The notes below the pieces were generated by a model. It did not search any database, had not been told where the DNA came from, and saw only the letters and a list, made by a program, of their open reading frames with translations. A DNA stretch of 64,000 bases. Origin: Streptomyces venezuelae ATCC 10712. GTDB taxonomy: Bacteria > Actinomycetota > Actinomycetes > Streptomycetales > Streptomycetaceae. The position numbers were made by a program, and so were the translations under genes. Shown piece by piece: positions 1 through 8,122 of the stretch (its first letter is position 1; every line of letters begins with the position of its first letter). The stretch lies in contig NZ_CP029197.1 in NCBI RefSeq assembly GCF_008639165.1, positions 1,302,001-1,366,000 on the forward strand, in the 5' to 3' direction.

Positions 1-567
1 CCGTACCGCCTCCAGGCCTCGCGGCCAGGTGTCGAGCCGGGCGTACGGCACCGAGAACACCGCGCCCATCGACACCTTCACCGAGCGCCGGTACAGCGGG
101 TCCGCGCAGTCCGGTGACAGCAGGACGGCGTCCATGCCCAGGGCGGCGGCGCTGCGGAAGATGGCGCCGATGTTGGTGTGGTCGTTGACCGACTCCATCA
201 CGACCACCCGGCGGGCTCCGACGAGCAGTTCGGCGGCGTCCGGGAGCGGCTTGCGCTGCATCGAGGCGAGGGCGCCCCGGTGCACGTGGTAGCCGGTGAC
301 GCGCTCCGCGAGGTCCGGCTGGATCGCGTACACCGGCGCCGGGACCTCGTCGATGACGTCCCGCATCACGTCGACCCACTTGGCGGAGAGCAGCATCGAC
401 CGCATCTCGTACCCCGCCTGCCTGGCACGGCGGATGACCTTCTCGCCCTCGGCGATGAACAGGCCCTCGGCCGGCTCCCGTCTGCGGCGGAGTTCGACGT
501 CGGTCAGACCGGTGTAGTCGCGCAGGCGCGGGTCGTCGGGGTCGTCGATCGTGATGAGTTCGGCCAC
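1..567 (-). CDS. TrmH/SpoU-family RNA 2'-O-methyltransferase (3' part outside window)
   Basis: Partial gene: about 189 codons from a GTG start at 567, running off the left edge, so the C-terminal part of the SAM-binding knot is missing. The N-terminus has the small substrate-binding domain typical of the family (a GLFIAEGEKVIRRA-like stretch). This is followed by the SpoU motif around NDHTNIGAIFRSAAALG and the later SVKVSMGAVFSVPYA segment. The family transfers a methyl group from SAM to ribose 2'-OH in rRNA or tRNA through a trefoil-knot dimer. The substrate cannot be told from the sequence. It lies 67 bases downstream of cysG on the same strand and may be co-transcribed. A second SpoU-like gene is at 45995-46834. 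Confidence 0.85.
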   Translation of the reverse strand, partial: MAELITIDDPDDPRLRDYTGLTDVELRRRREPAEGLFIAEGEKVIRRARQAGYEMRSMLLSAKWVDVMRDVIDEVPAPVYAIQPDLAERVTGYHVHRGALASMQRKPLPDAAELLVGARRVVVMESVNDHTNIGAIFRSAAALGMDAVLLSPDCADPLYRRSVKVSMGAVFSVPYARLDTWPRGLEAVR

Positions 568-634
568 GAGGTGATACTGCCTTGTCCGGGGTGTGGTGCC
601 AATGTGTGTGCGGCGGTGCGTCGGCGGGTGACGG

Positions 635-1906
635 TCAGCCCTGCTCGGTCAGGCGGTTCGGGCCCTCCGCCACCACGTCGCCGATCACGATGACCGCCGG
701 CGGACGGACCTCCTGCGCCTTCACCGTCTCCGCGACCGTCTCCAGCGTCGCGTCCACCCGGCGCTGGGAGGCCGTCGTGCCCTCCTGGACCAGGGCCAGG
801 GGCGTCCGCGGGTCCTTGCCGTGCGCGACGAGCGCCTCGGCGATCTTCCCGATCTTGTCGACGCCCATCAGGATCACCAGGGTGCCGGTGAGCTTCGCGA
901 GCGACGCCCAGTCGACGAGGGAACGCGGGTCGTCCGGCGCCACGTGCCCGCTGACCACCGTGAACTCGTGGGCCACCCCGCGGTGCGTGACCGGGATGCC
1001 CGCCGCGCCCGGGACCGAGATGGAGCTGGAGATGCCGGGGACGACCGTGCACGCGATGCCCTCGGCGGCGAGCGCCTGGGCCTCCTCCATGCCGCGGCCG
1101 AAGACGAACGGGTCGCCGCCCTTGAGCCGTACGACCGACCTGCCCGCCTTCGCGTGCTCGATCAGCGCGTTGTTGATGGCTTCCTGGGCCATGAAACGGC
1201 CGTACGGGATCTTCGCCGCGTCGATCACCTCGACGTGCGGGGGCAGCTCGTCGAGCAGGTCACGGGGGCCGAGCCGGTCGGCGATGACCACGTCCGCCTC
1301 CGCGAGCAGGCGGCGGCCGCGGACCGTGATGAGGTCGGGGTCGCCGGGGCCGCCGCCGACCAGGGCGACGAACGGGGTGCGCGCGCGGTGCTGCGGCGCG
1401 GCGATCGAGCCGTCCCGCAGGCCCTCCAGGATGGCGTCCCGCACGGCGGCGGAGCGGCGCGGGTCGTGACCGGTCAGCACGGCGACCGTGACGCCCTCGC
1501 CGCGGCCGGTGGCCGGGGTCCAGGCGGTGGCCGCCTCCGCGTCGTCGGAGCGGACGCACCAGGTCCGGGTCCGCTCGGCCTCGGCGGACGCGGCGGCGTT
1601 CGAGGCCGGGTCGGTGGTGGCGACCAGGGCGTACCAGGCGTCGGCGAGGTCACCGTCCTCGTAGCGGCGCTTCACCCAGGTGATCTCGCCGGCCTCGGCC
1701 ATCGCCTCGACGGAGGGGGTCGCGGAGGGGGAGATCAGGGTGATGTCGGCGCCGGCCGCGATCAGGGCCGGGAGCCTGCGCTGGGCGACCTGGCCGCCGC
1801 CGAGGACGACTACGCGGCGGCCGGCCAGGCGCAGGCCCACGGGGTAGGCGGGGTGCGACGCCGCCGGCGGGGCGGTGTGATCGGCGTGCTCGGCGTTCTC
1901 GGCCAT
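635..1906 (-). CDS. cysG: Siroheme synthase / uroporphyrinogen-III C-methyltransferase (bifunctional)
   Basis: 423 aa. The N-terminal Rossmann domain (VGLRLAGRRVVVLGGGQVA) is the precorrin-2 dehydrogenase/ferrochelatase part. The C-terminal part, from about FVALVGGGPGDPDLITVRG, is an S-adenosylmethionine-dependent uroporphyrinogen-III methyltransferase with the VRLKGGDPFVFGRG motif. It makes precorrin-2 from uroporphyrinogen III and can lead it to siroheme or to the B12 branch in the cytosol. An in-frame extension upstream of 1906 exists. I chose the ATG at 1906 because GAGGAG lies about 9 bases before it and the domain begins there. The gene follows cobT on the same strand after a 194-base gap that holds a terminator hairpin and a palindrome. 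Confidence 0.92.
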   Translation of the reverse strand: MAENAEHADHTAPPAASHPAYPVGLRLAGRRVVVLGGGQVAQRRLPALIAAGADITLISPSATPSVEAMAEAGEITWVKRRYEDGDLADAWYALVATTDPASNAAASAEAERTRTWCVRSDDAEAATAWTPATGRGEGVTVAVLTGHDPRRSAAVRDAILEGLRDGSIAAPQHRARTPFVALVGGGPGDPDLITVRGRRLLAEADVVIADRLGPRDLLDELPPHVEVIDAAKIPYGRFMAQEAINNALIEHAKAGRSVVRLKGGDPFVFGRGMEEAQALAAEGIACTVVPGISSSISVPGAAGIPVTHRGVAHEFTVVSGHVAPDDPRSLVDWASLAKLTGTLVILMGVDKIGKIAEALVAHGKDPRTPLALVQEGTTASQRRVDATLETVAETVKAQEVRPPAVIVIGDVVAEGPNRLTEQG

Positions 1907-1988
1907 GGGTGAGCGGCTCCTCGGAGGGCGGATGCTGGCCGCTGCTGCGGTGAAGCGGCTGGTGGGGCCACGATATCGGTGGCCGTAC

Positions 1989-2007
1989 TCCGTCACGCTG
2001 TGACGGA
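1989..2007. promoter_or_regulatory. Palindrome upstream of cysG (candidate operator)
   Basis: Perfect 8-bp arms TCCGTCAC and GTGACGGA around GCT. It lies about 83 bases before the cysG start and just upstream of a -10-like TATCGT reading toward cysG. It is separate from the cobT terminator hairpin at 2057-2091. The binding protein is unknown; a hairpin role in RNA is possible. Confidence 0.45.
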
Positions 2008-2056
2008 TCTCCCGGGGCTGGGCCGGGTGGGTCCCCGCACGGGGGCGCTCCGGACC

Positions 2057-2091
2057 GCGTCCCCCACCCCGTATCCGGGTGTGGGGGACGC
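2057..2091 (-). terminator. Hairpin terminator after cobT
   Basis: 11-bp perfect stem (GCGTCCCCCAC and GTGGGGGACGC) with a 13-base loop, about 10 bases past the cobT stop codon. There is no U-run, which is common in Streptomyces. Confidence 0.7.
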
Positions 2092-2100
2092 GTCTCGGTG

Positions 2101-5100
2101 CTACTTCTCGGTGACGCCCGCCGAGTCGAACGTGGCCACCTCGTGCATCGCGCGGGCCGCGCTCTGCACCAGCGGGAGGGCGAGCAGGGCGCCCGTGCCC
2201 TCGCCGAGCCGGAGGTCGAGGTCGACCAGGGGGCGCAGGCCCAGCTTGTTGAGCGCGGCCACGTGGCCCGGCTCGGCGCTGCGGTGGCCCGCGATGCAGG
2301 CCGCGAGCGACTCCGGTGCGATCGCGCGGGCCAGGAGGGCCGCCGCGCCGGTGGACACGCCGTCGAGGATGACCGGGGTACGCAGGGAGGCCGCGCCCAG
2401 GATCAGGCCGACGAGCGCCGCGTGCTCCAGGCCGCCGACCGCGGACAGGACGCCGATGGGGTCCGCCGGGTCCGGCTTGTGCAGGTCCAGGGCGCGCCGG
2501 ACGACGTCGACCTTGCGGGCGTGCGTCTCGTCGTTGATGCCCGTGCCGCGGCCGGTGACCTCGGTCGGGTCGACGCCGGTGTAGACCGAGATCAGGGCGG
2601 CCGACGCGGTGGTGTTCGCGATGCCCATCTCGCCGGTGAGCAGGGCCTTGTTGCCCGCCGCGACCAGGTCACGGGCCGTTTCGATGCCCACCTCGATCGC
2701 CGCGAGGACCTCTTCGCGGGTCATGGCGAGGCCCGTGGTGAAGTCGCCGGTGCCGGGGCGGACCTTGCGGGGCAGGAGGCCGGGGGTGGCCGGGAGTTCG
2801 GAGGCCACGCCGACGTCGATGACGCAGACCTCGGCGCCGACCTGGTTGGCGAACGCGTTGCACACCGCTCCCCCGCCGAGGAAGTTGGCCACCATCTGGC
2901 CGGTGACCTCCTGCGGCCAGGGCGTGACGCCCTGGGCGTGCACACCGTGGTCGCCCGCGAAGATCGCGACCGCGGCCGGCTCGGGGATCGGCGGCGGGCA
3001 GACCCGGGAGAGGCCGGAGAGCTGCGCGGAGATGATCTCCAGCATGCCCAGCGCCCCCGCGGGCTTGGTCATGCGCTTCTGGCGCTCCCAGGCCTCGCCG
3101 AGCGCCTTGGCGTCCAGCGGGCGGATGTTGGCGATGGTCTCCTGGAGGAGGTCGTGCGGCTCCTCGCCGGGCAGCGCGCGGCGGCCGTACGTCTCCTCGT
3201 GGACGACCCAGGCCAGCGGCCGGCGCTTGGACCAGCCCGCCTGCATCAGTTCGGGCTCCTCGGGGAACTCGTCGACGTATCCCACGCAGAGGTACGCGAC
3301 CACTTCGAGGTGCTCGGGCAGGCCCAGGGTGCGGACCATCTCGCGCTCGTCGAAGAAGCTGACCCAGCCGACGCCGAGGCCTTCGGCGCGGGCGGCGAGC
3401 CAGAGGTTCTCGACGGCCAGCGCCGAGGAGTACGGGGCCATCTGCGGCTGCGTGTAGCGGCCGAGGGTGTGGCGGCCGCCCCGGGTGGGGTCGGCGGTCA
3501 CCACGATGTTGACCGGGGTGTCGAGGATGGCCTCGATCTTCAGTTCCTTGAACTGCTTCGCCCGGGCCTTCGGCAGCGACTTGGCGTACGCCTCGCGCTG
3601 GCGCTGGGCGAGTTCGTGCATGGTCTGCCGGGTCTCGGCGGACCGGATGACCACGAAGTCCCAGGGCTGGGAGTGGCCGACGCTGGGGGCCGTGTGGGCG
3701 GCCTCCAGGACGCGGAGCAGCACCTCGTGCGGGATCGGGTCGGAGCGGAAGCCGTTGCGGATGTCGCGGCGTTCGCGCATGACGCGGAGGACGGCTTCGC
3801 GCTCGGCGTCGTCGTAGGCGGGGGCCGGGGGGGAGTCCTGCTCCGGGGCCGCCTCCGACTCCGACTCCGACTCCGGGGCCGGGGCGGAGTCCGGCTCGGG
3901 GGCCGTCTCCGGCTCCGCGGCCGAGTCCTGGGCCGAGTCCGGCTCCGTGGCCGAGTCCTGGGCCGAATCCGGCTCCGTGGCCGGGTCGGTGTCCGCGGCC
4001 GGGTGGGTGTCCACGGCCGGGTCGGTGTCCTCGGCCGTGGCCGTCGTCGGCTCGGTGTCCGTGGCGGGGGCGCTGTCCGTGGCCGGGGCCGCGTCCGTCG
4101 CCGGAGCGGTCTCCGTGCCCGGGGCGGACTCCGTGGCCGGGGTGGGCTCATCGGCGGCCGGGGCCGGTACCGGCTCGGCGGCCGGCTCCGGCTGCTCGGC
4201 CTGCGGGAGGGCGACGGCCTCTTCGGCCGGCGCCTGCGGCTCTTCGGCCTCCGGTACGAAGGGGACCTCGTCGGCGACGGCCGCCACGGGGGCGGTCTCC
4301 TCGGGAGTCTCCTCCTGCAGCTGCGCCTCCGTCACGGCGACCGGCTCGGCCGGGGCCTCGGTGACCGGCTCCGCCTCGGGCAGGGGCTCGACGACGGGCT
4401 CCTGCGCGGCCGGCTCGTCGGCCGGCGCTTCGGCCTCCGGGGTCTCGGCGGCCGGGGGCTCGCCCTCGCGGGGGGCGGGGACGGTGGCGGACGGGGCCTC
4501 GGTGACCTCGACCGGGAGCTCGGGGGCGGCCTCCGCCACGACGGGCTCGGGCTCGGGGGCCTGCGCGGGCTCCGCCTGCTCGACCGGCTCGGCCACGTCC
4601 GCGGGGTCGGCCGCGGGGACCGGGGCCAGGTGCGGGGCCGTCGGGACGCTGCCCTCGACCTGGACGAACTGGCCGCTCTGCGGGACGACCGTTTCTGCGG
4701 GGACGGCCACCGGCTGCGGGGCGGCGTGCTCCTGCGGCTCCGCCGCCCACGGCTCGGCGCCCTGCGGCGCGAGCTGCTGGTCCTGTGCGATCTCGAAGTA
4801 CTCGGGTCCGGTGGTCGGCGGGCCCGGGTTCCGTACCGGTACGGGCGCGGGCGCGGTGGCCACGAGCGGTTCGGGCGCGGGCACGGGCTGCGGGGCCGGA
4901 GCGGGCGCGGCGGCCGGGCCCCGGTCGGCAAGCGAGCGGACCACGCCGCCGGTTTCGGGCACGGGCGGGCCCATGTGGAGCGGGCGGCGCGCGGGCTGCG
5001 GGGTGGGCGCGGCGGCGGGCGGGGGCATCCGGACGCCGCTGAGGTCCACGGAACCGGAGTCGCGGCCCGCGGCCTCGTGGGCGCCGGTGTCGAGGATGCC

Positions 5101-5661
5101 CGGCTCGTAGCCGTGGCTGGTGGGCGGCTGCTCCTGGGGGGCCACGGGGACGCCGTGGGCCGGGGTGCCGGCCGGGTCGAGCGGGACGCCGTGCGCGGGG
5201 GTGCCGGCCGGGTCCAGCGGGACGCCGTGGGCGGGGGTGCCCGTGAGCTGGTCCACCGGGACGCCGTGCGCGGGGGTGCCGAGGGGGGCGCCCTGCTGCG
5301 GGGCCGTGAGCACGTCGCCGAGGGCGACGGAGTCCAGCGGGGCCGTGAGCGGGTCCGGCAGGGGGTCGGTGAGCGGGTCGGCCATCGGGGCGGGCGCCTC
5401 CGGAGCGGGGTGCGGCACGCCCTGGTGCGGGACCGCGGCGGCCGGCGGCGGTACGGCGACCGGCGGCGCGGGCGCGACGCCCGGCGGGTGCTCGCTCCAG
5501 GCGCCCTGGGCGCCCGGCATCAGGAGCAGGTCGTCGTCCTCGGTGGTGTGCTCGGAGGGGTCCAGGAAGGTGTACGCGCCCGGTGCGGGGATGCCCGGCT
5601 GCTCGACCATGCCTGCGTTCTCCGGCAGCCCCTCGCCCGGGACCTGGCCGGTGTCCGTCAT
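2101..5661 (-). CDS. cobT: BluB-like/CobT fusion with long Pro/Ala/Glu-rich N-terminus
   Basis: 1186 aa. Residues 1 to about 610 are low-complexity Pro/Ala/Glu/Thr sequence without a recognisable fold. They include four near-copies of a GTPAHGVP unit and long runs of (A/P)xTD and SAQDSATEPD repeats. Residues about 615-830 resemble the nitroreductase-fold BluB, which makes 5,6-dimethylbenzimidazole from FMNH2 (RRDIRNGFRSDPIP, then SQPWDFVVIR). Residues about 840-1186 are CobT, nicotinate-nucleotide:dimethylbenzimidazole phosphoribosyltransferase, with the FAGDHGV motif and the catalytic Glu in RLGEGTGA near residue 1154. One chain may therefore make the lower ligand of B12 and activate it. Free-standing CobT is about 350 aa. 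The start overlaps the stop of the small ORF at 5658-5882 (ATGA). Confidence 0.93.
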   Translation of the reverse strand: MTDTGQVPGEGLPENAGMVEQPGIPAPGAYTFLDPSEHTTEDDDLLLMPGAQGAWSEHPPGVAPAPPVAVPPPAAAVPHQGVPHPAPEAPAPMADPLTDPLPDPLTAPLDSVALGDVLTAPQQGAPLGTPAHGVPVDQLTGTPAHGVPLDPAGTPAHGVPLDPAGTPAHGVPVAPQEQPPTSHGYEPGILDTGAHEAAGRDSGSVDLSGVRMPPPAAAPTPQPARRPLHMGPPVPETGGVVRSLADRGPAAAPAPAPQPVPAPEPLVATAPAPVPVRNPGPPTTGPEYFEIAQDQQLAPQGAEPWAAEPQEHAAPQPVAVPAETVVPQSGQFVQVEGSVPTAPHLAPVPAADPADVAEPVEQAEPAQAPEPEPVVAEAAPELPVEVTEAPSATVPAPREGEPPAAETPEAEAPADEPAAQEPVVEPLPEAEPVTEAPAEPVAVTEAQLQEETPEETAPVAAVADEVPFVPEAEEPQAPAEEAVALPQAEQPEPAAEPVPAPAADEPTPATESAPGTETAPATDAAPATDSAPATDTEPTTATAEDTDPAVDTHPAADTDPATEPDSAQDSATEPDSAQDSAAEPETAPEPDSAPAPESESESEAAPEQDSPPAPAYDDAEREAVLRVMRERRDIRNGFRSDPIPHEVLLRVLEAAHTAPSVGHSQPWDFVVIRSAETRQTMHELAQRQREAYAKSLPKARAKQFKELKIEAILDTPVNIVVTADPTRGGRHTLGRYTQPQMAPYSSALAVENLWLAARAEGLGVGWVSFFDEREMVRTLGLPEHLEVVAYLCVGYVDEFPEEPELMQAGWSKRRPLAWVVHEETYGRRALPGEEPHDLLQETIANIRPLDAKALGEAWERQKRMTKPAGALGMLEIISAQLSGLSRVCPPPIPEPAAVAIFAGDHGVHAQGVTPWPQEVTGQMVANFLGGGAVCNAFANQVGAEVCVIDVGVASELPATPGLLPRKVRPGTGDFTTGLAMTREEVLAAIEVGIETARDLVAAGNKALLTGEMGIANTTASAALISVYTGVDPTEVTGRGTGINDETHARKVDVVRRALDLHKPDPADPIGVLSAVGGLEHAALVGLILGAASLRTPVILDGVSTGAAALLARAIAPESLAACIAGHRSAEPGHVAALNKLGLRPLVDLDLRLGEGTGALLALPLVQSAARAMHEVATFDSAGVTEK

Positions 5662-5882
5662 GCGTACCCCTCGCCCATCGCTTGTGCTCCTTCAGACCTG
5701 CGCCCGTCGACTAGAACGAGCGCGTGCGCCGCGCGGCACGAAGGACACGCGGACACCCACACATTGTCGCGGCCCCCGGCCTTCGTGGCAGGGAGATTTG
5801 CCACGGTGCGCTGTGGACTGCGCCACGTCGCGCGGTCCCCCCTGATCGCGTACCACGTCAGCGGCGCAATGTGGCCACCCAT
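5658..5882 (-). CDS. Possible small protein with CPSC motif, coupled to cobT
   Basis: 74 aa, not recognised. Its TGA stop shares four bases with the cobT ATG (ATGA), the arrangement used for translational coupling in this genome. It has one Cys pair (ACPSCRAAH) followed by ALVLVDGRR, like half of a zinc ribbon. Third positions are about three-quarters G/C, lower than neighbouring genes but above a random frame. No clear ribosome binding site precedes the ATG at 5882, so it may be leaderless or not a gene. No cobalamin riboswitch elements were seen in this 326-base gap (5662-5987). Confidence 0.45.
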   Translation of the reverse strand: MGGHIAPLTWYAIRGDRATWRSPQRTVANLPATKAGGRDNVWVSACPSCRAAHALVLVDGRRSEGAQAMGEGYA

Positions 5883-5987
5883 TCAGGACATTGACGAACG
5901 AAGCGCCGAACGTCCGGAAGCGGTACAACAATCGGCCAGCCTACCTGCCCCGGTGGGCGGCACGGTCACGGGTGGGGGGTGCTCGGG

Positions 5988-7220
5988 CTACGCGTGGGGG
6001 GTGTCGGTCCTGCGCCCTGCCAGCAGGAAGACGACCGAACGCTCCCGTTCCGACCAGTCGGCCGGGTCGAGTCCGACGGTCTGCAGGAGGAGGCTCTCGA
6101 CGGTGTAGCCGCCGTCGGCGAGGGCGGCGCCGATGGCCTCGGCCTCGTCGCGGGTGGACGCGTGGGCGACGATGCGTTCCGGCCGCCGGTCGGTGCAGGC
6201 GGTGACGACGTCGACGCCGCCGGCCGCGATGCGCACGACATCGGGCTCGGGCAGGCTCTCCAGGACGTGCGGGGCCCGGCCGGGCACGGTCTGGAGGGGT
6301 ACGCCTTGCCGGCGGGCGGCCTGTTCGGTGCGGGCGCAGGCGGCCGGGTCGATGTCGACGGCGATGACAGCGGCGCCGAAGCGGGCGGCTTCGACGGAGA
6401 ACGCGCCGCCCGCGCAGCCGATGTCCCAGACGAGGTCGCCGGTGCGGGGTCCCAGGCGGGCGAGCTGGGCGGCGCGCAGGGAGGGGTCCTCCCCCGCCCC
6501 GGTACGCGCGTCGCGCCCGGCGGGGTCGTACTCCTCGGTGGGGAGGCCCCAGCCGCGTACCGGACGGGCCGCCGGGTCCTGGCCCATCAGCCAGGGGGGT
6601 CCGGGGGTGCCGCCGCCGGTGCCGCCGATGACGAGGACGACGTTCGGGTCGCGCCAGCTGTGGTCGGCCGCCTTGTCGGAGGTGAGGACGGAGACCTGCT
6701 CGCGGTCGGTGCCGAGCTCCTCGCAGACGACGAAGGTGCGGTGGACGCCGTCGAGGAGGAGGGCGAGTTCGGCGGGTCCCGCGCCGGGTGAGGTGAGGAC
6801 GGCGACCTTGGGGTGGGCGCGGCAGACGTTGACGGCGCGGCGCAGGGTGCGCTGGTGGGCGACGACGATCCGGGCGTCCTCCCAGGGCATCCCGGCCCGA
6901 GCGAAGGCGGCGGCGACCGAGGAGACGGCGGGGACGACCTCGACCTCCAGGCCGTGCTCGGGGGCGCGCAGGGTGCGGACGACGCCGAAGAAGCCGGGGT
7001 CGCCGTCGGCGAGGACGACGGCGGTGCCGCGGTGGCCGGCGATGCGGCGGGCGGCGAGGTCGACGCTGCCGAGGCGGACGCGTTCGGCGCCGGGCGGTAC
7101 CTCGGGCAGGGCGAGGTGGTGGGCGGCACCGGCCACCAGGGTGGCGGCGGAGAGCGCGGAGCGGGCCGCCGCGGTGAGGGGCGAGCCGTCCCAGCCGATC
7201 ACCGTGACGCGGTCGGCCAT
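5988..7220 (-). CDS. cobL: Precorrin-6Y C5,15-methyltransferase, CbiE/CbiT fusion
   Basis: 410 aa, the usual length of CobL. The N-terminal tetrapyrrole methylase domain (CbiE) begins VTVIGWDGSPL and has the VVLADGDPGFFGVVRTL motif. From about residue 220 a class I SAM methyltransferase follows (CbiT; DLVWDIGCAGGAFSVEAARFG), which methylates C15 and decarboxylates C12. It catalyses precorrin-6B to precorrin-8 in cobalamin synthesis. It reads toward cobT and cysG, but the 326-base gap suggests cobT may have its own promoter. ATG start at 7220. Confidence 0.93.
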   Translation of the reverse strand: MADRVTVIGWDGSPLTAAARSALSAATLVAGAAHHLALPEVPPGAERVRLGSVDLAARRIAGHRGTAVVLADGDPGFFGVVRTLRAPEHGLEVEVVPAVSSVAAAFARAGMPWEDARIVVAHQRTLRRAVNVCRAHPKVAVLTSPGAGPAELALLLDGVHRTFVVCEELGTDREQVSVLTSDKAADHSWRDPNVVLVIGGTGGGTPGPPWLMGQDPAARPVRGWGLPTEEYDPAGRDARTGAGEDPSLRAAQLARLGPRTGDLVWDIGCAGGAFSVEAARFGAAVIAVDIDPAACARTEQAARRQGVPLQTVPGRAPHVLESLPEPDVVRIAAGGVDVVTACTDRRPERIVAHASTRDEAEAIGAALADGGYTVESLLLQTVGLDPADWSERERSVVFLLAGRRTDTPHA

Positions 7221-7289
7221 CGTCGTCGTCTCCTGGTGTCGTCGCAGGTCGGGGGCGTGCTGAGCGTACCCCGGCGTGGTGTGCGGGGG

Positions 7290-7925
7290 TCAGCTCCAGT
7301 CGGTGTACGAGGAGTATCCGGCCTCGGCCATCTGGTCGGCGACGCCGTCGAGGTCCTCGGGGAGGAGGCCCCAGACGATGTAGTCGGTGCGCAGATCGGT
7401 CCAGCTGCCGTCCTCGGTGCGGGTGCGGGCTATGCAGGCGTTGCGCAGGACGCCTTCGCTGATGCAGCCGATCTTCTGGGCGACCTGCTGGGAGGCGGTG
7501 TTGTCGGCGGCCGTGCGCAGTTCGATGCGCTCGAACTTCTGGTCGCCGAAGAGCCACTGGGCGGTGGCGAGCGCCGCTTCGGAGGCGTAACCCTCGCCGC
7601 GGGCCCAGGGGGCGACGATGTAGGAGATCTCGGTGGAGCGGACCTTCCAGTCGGTCTTGGCCAACTGCACGATGCCGACCAGGCGCTGGGTGAGGAACTC
7701 GGTGACGGCGAGGTCGAGGCCCCGGCCCGCGGTGCGTTCGGCGGGCGCGTACTCGCTGATCCATCTGCGGGCGGCCGCTTCGGTGAAGGGCTGGGGCACC
7801 GCGGTCCAGGCGCCGACGAGTTCGTCGTTCATCATCTCGGCCAGGGCGGGGGCGTCGCCCTCCTCGAGCGCGCGCAGCACCAGCCGGTCCGTGTTGATGG
7901 AGATGTCCGGGAAGGTGGTAGTCAT
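7290..7925 (-). CDS. GNAT acetyltransferase, RimJ/RimL-like
   Basis: 211 aa from the ATG at 7925. A longer in-frame form reaches 8000, but GGAG sits 7 bases before the inner ATG and the domain starts right after it (ISINTDRLVLRALEEGDAPALAEMM). The acetyl-CoA-binding segment is the ARGEGYASEAALA stretch, and the following QKIGCISEGVLRN matches RimL-type N-terminal and small-molecule acetylases. The substrate is unknown. It stands alone on the minus strand between cobL and metQ. Confidence 0.85.
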   Translation of the reverse strand: MTTTFPDISINTDRLVLRALEEGDAPALAEMMNDELVGAWTAVPQPFTEAAARRWISEYAPAERTAGRGLDLAVTEFLTQRLVGIVQLAKTDWKVRSTEISYIVAPWARGEGYASEAALATAQWLFGDQKFERIELRTAADNTASQQVAQKIGCISEGVLRNACIARTRTEDGSWTDLRTDYIVWGLLPEDLDGVADQMAEAGYSSYTDWS

Positions 7926-8031
7926 GCTCAGCTCCATGCCGTGGACCGTCCGAATCGACCGTGAACGCACAGCATGCAGCATGCGGGCGCCGGTACGCAT
8001 GGCCGGGTGGGGTGTCGGGTGGGGGTACGGC

Positions 8032-8069
8032 GAAGGCCCCGCGCACCGGACGGGGTGCGGGGGGCCTTC
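8032..8069 (-). terminator. Hairpin terminator after metQ
   Basis: Stem of about 16 bp (GAAGGCCCC... pairing ...GGGGCCTTC, with one internal mismatch), 54 bases beyond the metQ stop. It would end the metNIQ transcript. Confidence 0.7.
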
Positions 8070-8122
8070 TGCCCAAGGACTGTACGGGGGAACCGGTCTG
8101 ACGGTCCCTCGGGCGTCCTGCC

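Noticed and set aside
5662..5987. Cobalamin riboswitch before cobT
   Set aside because: No B12-box-like sequence and no conserved core were seen; only a small ORF and a minor hairpin (GTGGCA/TGCCAC).
2098..6108. Very long plus-strand frame of over 1300 codons opposite cobT
   Set aside because: It is Arg/Gly-rich, has no domain, and its codon bias is that of an antisense frame of the cobT fusion, whose motifs are unambiguous.
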